From Saprospiraceae bacterium (lineage in GTDB: Bacteria; Bacteroidota; Bacteroidia; Chitinophagales; Saprospiraceae), in contig JADKAS010000002.1 of the NCBI GenBank assembly GCA_016715245.1, forward strand, positions 248,001 to 312,000: 64,000 bases of DNA, written 5' to 3'. A model generated the notes under the pieces. That model did not search any database and was not told the DNA's origin. It worked only from the letters and a program-made list of their open reading frames with translations. Position numbers and translations under genes: made by a program. Position 1 is the stretch's first letter, and every line of letters starts with the position of its first letter. Of the stretch, positions 29,106-37,650 are shown one piece after another.

Positions 29106-31265
29106 TTATAGATTAGAAAATTGACAAATAAAGGTAGCCATAAAGTGAGTTCCTGCCACATTGGGAGTATTGATTTCATCCTTATGATTAAACACGTTTA
29201 GGGCATTTAATTGTACCGTATATATTTTTTTAATAGTTTTTTGTGCGGTCAGATTCATGTTCACAAAACCGGTTGCAAACTCTTCATTCATATTGGCAAA
29301 TCCGTTTCCATCCAGATCGACCACACCCCAGCGACCTCTGTAAATAGCTCTTGCATTTATTGAAAAATTTTGTTTTGGAAAAGTATATTCACACTTTACA
29401 TTTGCCATATGAGGACTTCTGCCCAATAATCCGGTATAGTCACGCAAAGACATAATTTCTGCACTTCCCGTTGGACTTTTTCTTCCGAACACCTTGTCTT
29501 CCATTAGTGATTTTACGGTGGCCTGTTCTCCTGTAAATAAAAATTGGTAACCGGCATTCCATGTAATCTTTTTACCTATAAGTCCGGACACGTTGCATTC
29601 AATTCCGGAGGTAAAAGCACGTTTTGTGTTTTTATAGGAAAAAACGTAGGTGGAATTGGGTTGAACAGCAACAGGCAAGTAATTGATGAGATTTTGGATG
29701 TCATTATAAAACAAATTGATTTCCCATGTCCATACCTGAGCTGATGCCTGATAATGATAACCCAAATTAAAACCATGGGATATTTCAGGAAGCAGGGTTG
29801 TAATGTTATAGGCTTCCGGCAGAATCCGGGAAATGGTTCCGTTTGCCAGTTCTTTTTCCATAGCAGACACCGAAAATTCGTTGGCACCAAAAATGCGATA
29901 ACCTTGTGCAGCAGGATTTGCATAGGAGAGGTATAATTGCCTGAAATCAGGTGCTTTAAAACCACCACCGTATGACGCATTAATCCTTGATTTCTGATTT
30001 ATTTTGTATTGAGCCGACAATTTTGGACTTAGACGACTGGCATAATCAGAATTGACATCGTAGCGCAATCCCGGTACAACCGTCAGATTTTTATTTACTT
30101 TAATTTCTGCCTGTGAAAATGCATACGAAATGTGTTGGTTTTGAATTTTATTATAGCGATTAGTTTCGACAATCTGATGGTTGTACCCTGCTCCCACCAC
30201 CAACTGGATATTTTTTTTGATTTCCCAATCATTTTGTTGTTCTAATCTGTAATATTGATGAATAAAATCATCTGCATAATATGTGCCTCCATCTTCTTGT
30301 AACAAAGACTGGTCATAGCGGTACAGACTTCCATAAAGTCTCAGTGTTGAGTTAATTTTATCGTTCCATCGATGGTAGACCACTGGGTTGATATTCAGGT
30401 CGGTCGTTGCGCCGTTTCCGTTGATGGTTAATGTTTCATTATTGATAGAAAACAATGACGTTTGAATTCCGTTAAAAAAACGGTTGCTCCACACTAGTCT
30501 GGTTCGTTCAGAAAAGCGGTACGTCCACTTGATCTGAAACGCAACATCCTTATGAGGATCTATAGTTTTTATATTTGTCTCCGGCGTAAGATCGTATCCA
30601 TTTGAACGGTTGTAATGTCCAAAGGCGTACAAAGATGATCGGCCCAATTCTTTATTTATGGAACCAAAAAAATCCCATGTTTGAAAACTTCCATAACGCA
30701 GAGAAAGTTTGGTGAGGTTTTGCCTGCGCTGGTCTGTCAGGATATTTATTACTCCACCCATGGCTTCACTTCCGTACAATGAAGAAGAAGGTCCTTTTAC
30801 AATTTCAACTTTTTGGATGTTTCCTACCGCAAACCGGGTTAGATCCAGAACACCTCCCTGCCTTCCGGTGATGGGTTCTCCATCTAGCATGATGAGCGTA
30901 TAGTCTGGATTCATTCCCTGAATTTGTACACCATTGCCAAACACCCCTCCGCCTATAGCACTGCTGCCGGCAGACGCTGTCACTACGATTCCTGATTGTT
31001 CCTGAAGTACATCACTGAGTTTGACCATGCCTGCATTTTGTATGGTTTTATCCTTTATAATAGAAGTGGGAACAGTAACATTTGAAAGAGATCTATCAGC
31101 CCTTGTTGCTGTTATTACGGTTTCCTCTGCCACCATATTCAGCATTTCATCCAATATCAGGGTATCTGAATATGCACCTTGTGACATAAGCACTAAAGGT
31201 GTCAGGAAACCAAAAAGACAAATTAAAATATTTTTAATATTCACACCACAAAGGTGAGAAATCAT
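29106..31265 (-). CDS. hmuR: TonB-dependent receptor paired with HmuY (HmuR-like)
   Basis: This outer-membrane receptor has 719 residues. The signal segment (about residues 8-30) ends near LMSQGAYS. The plug begins with a TonB-box-like EETVITATRADRS and contains VQIQGMNPDYTLIMLDGEP and VEIVKGPSSSLYGSEAMGG. A 22-strand-type barrel follows and closes with FMATFICQFSNL. Ten bases separate its stop from the hmuY start, which supports heme or porphyrin import as its job, energised by a TonB system. The FRAP-like motif reads GFKAPDFRQLYLSYANP. The symbol is by context. Confidence 0.82.
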   Translation of the reverse strand: MISHLCGVNIKNILICLFGFLTPLVLMSQGAYSDTLILDEMLNMVAEETVITATRADRSLSNVTVPTSIIKDKTIQNAGMVKLSDVLQEQSGIVVTASAGSSAIGGGVFGNGVQIQGMNPDYTLIMLDGEPITGRQGGVLDLTRFAVGNIQKVEIVKGPSSSLYGSEAMGGVINILTDQRRQNLTKLSLRYGSFQTWDFFGSINKELGRSSLYAFGHYNRSNGYDLTPETNIKTIDPHKDVAFQIKWTYRFSERTRLVWSNRFFNGIQTSLFSINNETLTINGNGATTDLNINPVVYHRWNDKINSTLRLYGSLYRYDQSLLQEDGGTYYADDFIHQYYRLEQQNDWEIKKNIQLVVGAGYNHQIVETNRYNKIQNQHISYAFSQAEIKVNKNLTVVPGLRYDVNSDYASRLSPKLSAQYKINQKSRINASYGGGFKAPDFRQLYLSYANPAAQGYRIFGANEFSVSAMEKELANGTISRILPEAYNITTLLPEISHGFNLGYHYQASAQVWTWEINLFYNDIQNLINYLPVAVQPNSTYVFSYKNTKRAFTSGIECNVSGLIGKKITWNAGYQFLFTGEQATVKSLMEDKVFGRKSPTGSAEIMSLRDYTGLLGRSPHMANVKCEYTFPKQNFSINARAIYRGRWGVVDLDGNGFANMNEEFATGFVNMNLTAQKTIKKIYTVQLNALNVFNHKDEINTPNVAGTHFMATFICQFSNL

Positions 31266-31373
31266 AAAAAATCTTTTGTCACGACTTTGTCAAATTACAT
31301 TAAAGCAAATTTTTTATTTTTTAAAACCCGGATAGTTTTAAGTATTTTAAAAAATTATGATCTGATGAGACTT

Positions 31374-32000
31374 TTATTCTTTTTTAAAGCGCACAGGCAT
31401 AGTGTACAGTACATCCACTGCTTTTCCCTGGTGCTGTCCCGGAATCCACATTCCATCCCTTTCATTTAAGCTGAGGAGAACTTTTTCCACCGCATTGCCG
31501 AAGGCAGGGTGGGGTTGTTTGATGATTTCAATATCTTTTATTTTTCCCTTGGAAGTAACCACAAACCTGGAAACGACAATATCATCTCCTATCAATGAAT
31601 CTCTTCGGATTTGTGAAGGATACTTTACATTTTCGAACAAATATTCAAGGAATTTCCTTCTGGCACAGTTTTCTTTTTGTTTTATTTCCTGAAAAGATTC
31701 ACAACCCTCATCATAAAATCTGGGCATGTTTTCTACTTTTGTTAAAGCATCACTTAATGAACTTATTGGCACTGGAGCAGGTGGGGCTGGATTTGAAGGC
31801 GTGGCCGGTGGAGAAGGCGGAACAGACATCTCTTTGGATGGCATTACTTTAGCTTTGCCTGAACCTTCAGGAAGTGTATCTGTCAAAATGAATTCATTCT
31901 TTAATGAATAAGAAACATTCCCTTTAACGGAAGAAAATGATATAAAAATCAATCCGGTTATAATGGAAGTTAATAATAAATAAGAAAGTTTTGAATACAT
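31374..32000 (-). CDS. TonB C-terminal domain protein (energy transducer-like)
   Basis: This protein has 208 residues. An N-terminal hydrophobic segment (residues about 7-25) is followed by a Pro-rich linker (VPPSPPATPSNPAPPAPVP) that could span the periplasm, and a C-terminal TonB-type domain with KYPSQIRRDSLIGDDIVVSRF, GKIKDIEII and a terminal YTMPVRFKK strand. It probably contacts outer-membrane receptors such as the adjacent hmuR-like gene. The short N-terminus and its signal-like sequence leave open that it is a periplasmic protein rather than an anchored TonB. No exbB/exbD is nearby. Confidence 0.75.
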   Translation of the reverse strand: MYSKLSYLLLTSIITGLIFISFSSVKGNVSYSLKNEFILTDTLPEGSGKAKVMPSKEMSVPPSPPATPSNPAPPAPVPISSLSDALTKVENMPRFYDEGCESFQEIKQKENCARRKFLEYLFENVKYPSQIRRDSLIGDDIVVSRFVVTSKGKIKDIEIIKQPHPAFGNAVEKVLLSLNERDGMWIPGQHQGKAVDVLYTMPVRFKKE

Positions 32001-32222
32001 CGAATCTATAAATTTTGTCTTTATGTAAATAAGATTTTTATTGGCCTGATATAAAAAATATTTTTGAATTAATATTTAGATTCTAATATTTATGGCAATA
32101 CGAATATAAAATATTTATGCTGAATAATTGTATTTGCATCAATATTTTACGATCAATCATTCTGTAAAATATCAATTAATTATAAAAACGATTAAATTGA
32201 ATTTTTGTTTCATATTCAGGAT

Positions 32223-33830
32223 TTACCAAAATGTATAATACAGGAATGCCACCATCAAAGTGATGATCAATGCCATAATATTGAAAGTATTGCTTGTTTT
32301 AAACATATCTGTTGTAAAATGAATGGCTTTTTCATCGTCATTATTTTTATTATCCATGTAGGAAACCAACATCATTAAAGCCACAATAATCAGAAAACAA
32401 AGGCCCATTCTGTCAATAAAAGGTATGCCCGGAGTCAGGAATTTGAAAGCAGTGGAAAGAGGAATGGAGATCAGAACGGCATAAAATGCGGCTCTGGCAG
32501 AGGTTTTTTTCCAGAACATTCCCAAAAGGAAAATGGCCACAACACCAGGACTGATAAATCCGGTAAATTCCTGAATAAACTGAAATGCCTGATCAAGGGT
32601 TCCCAAAGAAGGAGCCACAATGACTCCAATAATCAGCGCAACCAAAGCCGAAATTTTACCCACTCTGACCAAGGTATCTTGTCCTGCTTCTTCGGAACTG
32701 GCTTTTTTCATAAAAAAGTGGCGGTAAATATCCAGGGTGAAAATGGTGGAAGTGCTGTTGACCATGGCAGCCACAGAAGAACCTATGGCCGCAATAAGTG
32801 CAGCAAGGGTTATTCCTTTCAGTCCGGTTCCCACATGGTTGTTTAATACCCAGGAATATGCCTGATCTGATTTTTCCAATTGTGCGCCCAGAACATAAGC
32901 AGCGATACCAGGAATCACAATAATTAAAGGAAGAAATACCTTTATAAAAGCGGCAAAGGCAGCTCCTTTCTGGGCTTCATCCAGAGATTTTGAAGCAAGA
33001 GCTCTTTGAATAATGTATTGATTATTGCCCCAGTAATAGAGATTGGCAATCCACATTCCTCCTATCAAAACGCTGATACCCGGAAGATCCATATACGCAT
33101 CTTTTGTTCCGCCTTTCCCGTCAGGAATCATCGTTTTTCCTTTTTCAATGATCATATCAAATTTTTCCGGAGCTTTATCAATCAAAGCCATAAGACCTTC
33201 CCATAATCCTCCTCCTACGGCCTGTAGAACCCCGTAGGTGGCTACTAATCCTCCCAGTACAAGGGCAATAACCTGTACAACATCCGTCCAGACCACGGCT
33301 TTTAAACCGCCGGTGATAGAAAAAGTAGCTGCATAAATGGCCAGCATTATTATACAATATATCAGAGAAATGCCGGTAATGGATTCAAGAGCCAGAGACC
33401 CAAGATATAGCACTGAAGTGATATTAACAAAAACAAAAAGCAACACCCAGAAAATGGCCAGACCTGTACGTACGTTTTTATTGTATCTTTCTTCCAGAAA
33501 CTGCGGCATCGTGTATATCTTTTTATTAATGTATACAGGCAGTAAAAACTTGGCCACAAGAATCAAAGTGATGGCAGCCATCAATTCATAGGCAGCTATC
33601 GCAAAACCCAGGGCGTAACCAGAACCTGACATTCCGATAAATTGTTCTGCAGAAATATTGGCAGCAATAAGGGAACCTCCCACAGCCCACCAGGGAATGG
33701 AATTAGATGCCAGAAAATAGTCATTGGCAGTTTTTTTCTTGCTTCTGTAAGAAACGATAAGACCAAAAGCCATCATAAAAACTAGCCAGGAAATGACTAT
33801 TGTAATATCTAATGTGGTAAGTTGTGCCAT
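32223..33830 (-). CDS. Sodium/solute symporter, SGLT-like (SSS family)
   Basis: This inner-membrane transporter has about 535 residues from ATG 33830 (the open frame extends upstream to 34052, but the family starts at MAQLTTLDITIV). About 14 hydrophobic helices are visible. SSS hallmarks are FLASNSIPWWAVGGSLIAANISAEQ read in two parts (DYFLASNSIPWW and SLIAANISAEQFIGMSGS) and the later ITGGLKAVVWTDVVQ. Close relatives such as vSGLT import sugars with sodium; the sugar is unknown here. It stands alone, divergent from marC. A -7 element lies 20 bp upstream of the chosen start, supporting it. Confidence 0.88.
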   Translation of the reverse strand: MAQLTTLDITIVISWLVFMMAFGLIVSYRSKKKTANDYFLASNSIPWWAVGGSLIAANISAEQFIGMSGSGYALGFAIAAYELMAAITLILVAKFLLPVYINKKIYTMPQFLEERYNKNVRTGLAIFWVLLFVFVNITSVLYLGSLALESITGISLIYCIIMLAIYAATFSITGGLKAVVWTDVVQVIALVLGGLVATYGVLQAVGGGLWEGLMALIDKAPEKFDMIIEKGKTMIPDGKGGTKDAYMDLPGISVLIGGMWIANLYYWGNNQYIIQRALASKSLDEAQKGAAFAAFIKVFLPLIIVIPGIAAYVLGAQLEKSDQAYSWVLNNHVGTGLKGITLAALIAAIGSSVAAMVNSTSTIFTLDIYRHFFMKKASSEEAGQDTLVRVGKISALVALIIGVIVAPSLGTLDQAFQFIQEFTGFISPGVVAIFLLGMFWKKTSARAAFYAVLISIPLSTAFKFLTPGIPFIDRMGLCFLIIVALMMLVSYMDNKNNDDEKAIHFTTDMFKTSNTFNIMALIITLMVAFLYYTFW

Positions 33831-33850
33831 AATAATATAAGTTAAAAGAA

Positions 33851-33858
33851 CAAACATA
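33851..33858 (-). promoter_or_regulatory. -7 element upstream of the symporter
   Basis: The minus strand reads TATGTTTG (TAnnTTTG), 20 bp upstream of the start at 33830. A CAA at 33873-33875 may be a weak -33. Confidence 0.4.
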
Positions 33859-34040
33859 CAATAAAAGTCAGTCAACTTAAAATGAGTTATACTAATTTTT
33901 AATAAGCAAGGAGAATAGTTCATGTATTTTATCTTAAACCTGTTAATTATTTGCAAAATATTGTAAGTAAACACATTATGTGAAACAATTTTATTTGGAA
34001 TGACGTTAAGTATTACAAAGTATTCAAAATAATATTTGGT

Positions 34041-34649
34041 ATGGATATTCAAAATATTCTAAGTATAACCCTGATCTTGTTTTCTGTAATTGATATTCTG
34101 GGTAATATTCCGATTATCATCGACATGAAAAACAAAGGTATTGTAGTTGATTCCATGCAGGCAGCGCTGGTTTCCATGGGATTGATGGTTGCTTTTTTAT
34201 TTGCCGGAGAAGGTATCCTTAAACTGTTCGGTCTGGATGTGCAGTCATTTGCAGTTGCCGGTGCTATCATTTTATTTTTTCTGGGATTGGAAATGATTCT
34301 CGGGCTTCGCTTTTTTCGGGAAAGCCCCGGAACCAATACAGGAACTATTGTGCCTATTGCCTTTCCGCTTATAGCAGGAGCTGGTACAATGACGACTTTG
34401 ATTTCATTAAAGTCAAAATACGATACTTTCGAAATCCTGGTGGCTATATTATTGAACATAATAGTTGTATTTGCGGTGCTTCATTTTTCAGACTGGGTCA
34501 AAGATAAACTCGGTGATATGGGAGTTGCCATTCTTAGAAAAGTATTCGGTATCATTCTTCTGGCCATTGCCATCAAATTATTTAAGGAAAACTTTCATCT
34601 TATTATCACTCCGGATAAAAAACTCGGCTTTGTAAAATCCGTTTTGTAA
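34041..34649 (+). CDS. MarC family integral membrane protein
   Basis: This protein of 202 residues has about six membrane helices and the MarC/UPF0056 pattern: FSVIDILGNIPIIIDMKN at the N-terminus, LGLEMILGLRFF and FPLIAGAGTMTTLISL in the middle. The family was once linked to multiple antibiotic resistance, but that role was not upheld and its transport function is unknown. The start ATG at 34041 is close to the symporter's divergent promoter region. No operon partner is apparent; the next gene has its own -7 element. Confidence 0.88.
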   Translation: MDIQNILSITLILFSVIDILGNIPIIIDMKNKGIVVDSMQAALVSMGLMVAFLFAGEGILKLFGLDVQSFAVAGAIILFFLGLEMILGLRFFRESPGTNTGTIVPIAFPLIAGAGTMTTLISLKSKYDTFEILVAILLNIIVVFAVLHFSDWVKDKLGDMGVAILRKVFGIILLAIAIKLFKENFHLIITPDKKLGFVKSVL

Positions 34650-34724
34650 CGTTTTCTCTTTCATACAATCAGCACTGGTCCCACAGATTTGGTTATTATT
34701 ATGTTAAAAGTGATATTTTTATAA

Positions 34725-34732
34725 TAACTTTG
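34725..34732 (+). promoter_or_regulatory. -7 element of the C-terminal processing protease gene
   Basis: TAACTTTG matches TAnnTTTG. The nearest upstream TTTG (34688-34691) is 33 bp away, too far for a standard -33, so only the -7 is supported. Confidence 0.45.
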
Positions 34733-34799
34733 TAGTCTTAAAATGTTTTAATCCGTGTTTATTACCAAATGCGGTAATAAAAGCAAGATCATCATATTA

Positions 34800-36962
34800 A
34801 TGACACTTTTAAAATCAAAAATCATGCGGTATAGCGCGTCTCTGGTTATTGTTGCCCTTTTTGGATTTTTCCTCTACCATAATCTGCAACCCAAACCTGT
34901 TAACACGTCAAAAGAAGGATTGGTACTGGAAAGTATTTTGTCAACCGTTCAGGCTGTACATCTCGACCCGAAACCTATCGACGATACTTTCAGCGAAACA
35001 CTGTTCGATGATTTTATAAAAAAACTCGATCCTTCAAAAATATTTCTGACCAAAAAAGAATTTGAAGATCTACAGAAAAGTAAATTTCTCATAGACGATC
35101 AGGTCAATGCCAGAACATTTGAATTTTTTGAAAAATCCATACTCCTTTCTGAAAAAAGTATAAGTCGCGCCAAAAAAATCTTTGAAGAAGAAATAAACAA
35201 ACCTTTTGATTTTTCCAAAAACGAAACGATTGAAACAGACAGGGAAAAAAGACAATACGCCAAAGATGAGTCTGAATTGCGCAAATTATGGATGCAGGAA
35301 TTGAAATTTGATATTTTGCAAACATGGACTTCTAAAAAAAGCGCTCAGGAAAAAAATGAAAAAAAGGAAGAAATAAAAACAGACGAAGAATTAAAAACGC
35401 AGGCGGTTACTGATGTCAAAAAAAGATTTGAAAATTATTTCAAGAGATTGGGAGAACTGAGAAGATCCGACAGAATGGAGTTTTATCTGAGTTCGGTATC
35501 CAATTATTTTGACCCTCATACCGATTATTTCAGTCCTAAGGAAAAACAGGATTTTGATATCAATATGGGTGGTCAGCTAGAGGGAATCGGTGCCAGACTA
35601 CAGGCGGAAGGAGAATACACTAAAGTATCGAGTGTGGTAGTCGGTGGACCGGCCTGGAAAACCAAAAAACTTGAAGACAATGACATCATTCTCAAAGTCA
35701 CTCAGAAAGGAGGTGAGACAGTGGATATAGCCGGGATGAGACTGGATGATGTGGTACAATTGGTCAGAGGTAAAAAAGGTACGGTCGTCATTCTGACAGT
35801 AAAAAAGAAAGACAACAGCGTTGTCGACATTGAAATCGAAAGAGACAAAGTACAGCTGGAAGACGGCAAAGCCAAATCTGTAATGCTTAATATTCCCGGA
35901 ACACTTAAAAATATCGGATATATCAACCTGCCCAAGTTTTATTCTTCCTTTGAACTGGAGGGTGGTAACAGCTGTGCATTTGATGTATTGACAGAGATCA
36001 ATAAACTTAAGGAAGAAGATGTAAATGGAATCATACTTGACCTGAGAAACAATTCCGGAGGTTCTTTGAATGATGTGGTTGACATGACAGGGTTTTTTAT
36101 CGAAGAGGGTCCTATCGTGCAGGTTAAAGGAAGAGAAGACAACCCATATCTCCATCTTGATAAAGACAAATCCGTAGAATATGACGGACCCCTTGTGATC
36201 ATGGTAAATCAATTTTCAGCGTCTGCATCTGAAATTATTGCAGCAGCATTGCAGGACTACAACAGAGCCATTATTGTGGGTACACCTACCTTCGGCAAAG
36301 GTACAGTTCAACGATTTTTTGATTTGGACAGAGCCGTAAGAGGGTATGACGACATGAAACCTTTGGGCAACGTAAAAATGACGGTACAAAAATTCTACAG
36401 AGTTGATGGAGGCTCCACCCAGTTGAAAGGTGTCATTCCTGATATCACCCTGCCGGATTTATATACATATATTGACGTGGGAGAAAAAGAATATAAAAAT
36501 GCCATGACATGGACAGAAATCAAACCTGTCAAGTACAGCCAGAATGTCGCTCAAATCACTCAGAAAAAGGCCCTGGCAGAAAAGAGTAAAGAAAGAATTT
36601 CCAAACACCCTCAATTTTTGCTGATCGAAGAAAGTGCGGTTAAAATCAAGGAGGAAAAGGACAAAACAACCGTTCCCCTCAACAGTGTGAGTTATACCAG
36701 TATGAAAGAACAAAAAGAGTCTGACAATAAAAAATTTGATATAGTGATGAAAGATGATATTGCCAATCTGGTGATATCCAACCTCAATACAGACCTGGAG
36801 AAAATCAATATGGACGAAAAAAATAAAGCCTTGAATGAAGAGTTTTTGAAAGATCTCCGAAAAGATATTTATCTGGAAGAAGTGTTGTATATCATGAAAG
36901 ATATGATTGGTCTGGAAAAATCTTTTACAACTCAGCAGAAAAAAATAGCTGAGGCAAAATAG
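34800..36962 (+). CDS. prc: Carboxy-terminal processing protease (S41, tail-specific type)
   Basis: This periplasmic serine protease has about 720 residues. Starts at 34755 (GTG), 34800 or 34824 (ATG) all precede the single N-terminal membrane segment ASLVIVALFGFFLYH; 34800 is a compromise. The order matches Prc/Tsp: an N-terminal helical domain (to about 35500), a PDZ domain around GGPAWKTKKLEDNDIILKV, the S41 core with the catalytic Ser in MVNQFSASASE (about 36205-36235) and the catalytic Lys in TPTFGKGTVQ, and a C-terminal DUF3340-like extension. It trims or degrades proteins by their C-termini. A strong terminator follows. Confidence 0.93.
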   Translation: MTLLKSKIMRYSASLVIVALFGFFLYHNLQPKPVNTSKEGLVLESILSTVQAVHLDPKPIDDTFSETLFDDFIKKLDPSKIFLTKKEFEDLQKSKFLIDDQVNARTFEFFEKSILLSEKSISRAKKIFEEEINKPFDFSKNETIETDREKRQYAKDESELRKLWMQELKFDILQTWTSKKSAQEKNEKKEEIKTDEELKTQAVTDVKKRFENYFKRLGELRRSDRMEFYLSSVSNYFDPHTDYFSPKEKQDFDINMGGQLEGIGARLQAEGEYTKVSSVVVGGPAWKTKKLEDNDIILKVTQKGGETVDIAGMRLDDVVQLVRGKKGTVVILTVKKKDNSVVDIEIERDKVQLEDGKAKSVMLNIPGTLKNIGYINLPKFYSSFELEGGNSCAFDVLTEINKLKEEDVNGIILDLRNNSGGSLNDVVDMTGFFIEEGPIVQVKGREDNPYLHLDKDKSVEYDGPLVIMVNQFSASASEIIAAALQDYNRAIIVGTPTFGKGTVQRFFDLDRAVRGYDDMKPLGNVKMTVQKFYRVDGGSTQLKGVIPDITLPDLYTYIDVGEKEYKNAMTWTEIKPVKYSQNVAQITQKKALAEKSKERISKHPQFLLIEESAVKIKEEKDKTTVPLNSVSYTSMKEQKESDNKKFDIVMKDDIANLVISNLNTDLEKINMDEKNKALNEEFLKDLRKDIYLEEVLYIMKDMIGLEKSFTTQQKKIAEAK

Positions 36963-37000
36963 TTGAAAAATTTTATCGGTTATTTAAAATAATTATCAGA

Positions 37001-37028
37001 AGACCGCCCCATAAGCGGTCTTTTTTTT
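37001..37028 (+). terminator. Rho-independent terminator after prc
   Basis: AGACCGC pairs with GCGGTCT around a CCCATAA loop and is followed by eight T residues. Confidence 0.9.
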
Positions 37029-37181
37029 GCGGATAAAAGAATAAAAACGATATAATATACAAGTAACAAAAATCAACAACCAAAAATGTGGTAAAGCAGT
37101 CTGTTTATAAGGACCTCCCAATTTATTTGTAGATAATCAAATACACTGGAAGTTTTGCTTGAGGTCTTGCTGATAAAGGGG

Positions 37182-37272
37182 TGGAGAATTGAAACAATCG
37201 AAGCAAAATCCCGCCTATGCGGGAGTTGAAGCAAGTGAAGCGAAGTCCCGCTAAAGCGGGCATGGAGAATTG
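37182..37272. repeat. REP-like double hairpin bounded by TGGAGAATTG
   Basis: Two GC-rich hairpins, TCCCGC-CTAT-GCGGGA (37209-37224) and CCCGC-TAAA-GCGGG (37247-37260), each follow a related AAGC(A/G)AA(G/A)-type lead, so the unit is duplicated with divergence. The direct repeat TGGAGAATTG bounds the block at 37182-37191 and 37263-37272. The GC content stands out from the AT-rich surroundings. It could be a REP-type or miniature transposable element. Confidence 0.6.
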
Positions 37273-37528
37273 TCATTAAAGTATTTCAGGTATTTTGTGA
37301 AGGATGTGGTTTGGAAGGGGTTAAAATTTTGAATGACAAGGAGGGATTTTGAAAACCAGGAAGATTGGATTCTTACTATAAAATTTAGTAAAAGCGACTT
37401 TTTGTATTAACAAATGTATAACTTTTAAGTATCAATTACTCATTAGTTCAAAATGAATCATGGCATTTTTATATCCTAAATTAAACCACTTTCAAAAGAA
37501 AAAATAGTAGGGTATGTAGAAAGGAAAA

Positions 37529-37560
37529 TTGGTAAAAGTGCGAAAATGAACTTATCTTTG
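37529..37560 (+). promoter_or_regulatory. Promoter of the PKD/T9SS protein gene
   Basis: TTG (37529-37531) and the -7 TATCTTTG (37553-37560) are 21 bp apart. The start would be near 37567, leaving a leader of about 80 bases. Confidence 0.55.
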
Positions 37561-37650
37561 CTTAAGTGTATCTATTATTTTACCATGCGAGGAAAAAACG
37601 GAGAGAAGATATTCAAAAAAGTTGTTTTTATTCAATAGTTAAACGAAGAT

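Larger units (their letters stand above)
36963..37650. other. 688-bp intergenic region
   Basis: It contains the prc terminator (37001-37028), a paired-hairpin repeat bounded by a 10-bp direct repeat (37182-37272), and the promoter of the following gene (37529-37560). A 67-codon minus-strand ORF across the hairpins is judged non-coding. Nothing else is seen. Confidence 0.6.

Noticed and set aside
35598..36212. 204-codon ORF opposite prc
   Set aside because: Antisense to the S41 core; codon pattern follows the real gene.
37201..37261. CRISPR-like repeats
   Set aside because: Only two imperfect units of different spacing and no cas genes in the window.
37073..37276. 67-codon minus-strand ORF over the hairpin repeat
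   Set aside because: It is created by the duplicated hairpins and lacks any domain or start context.
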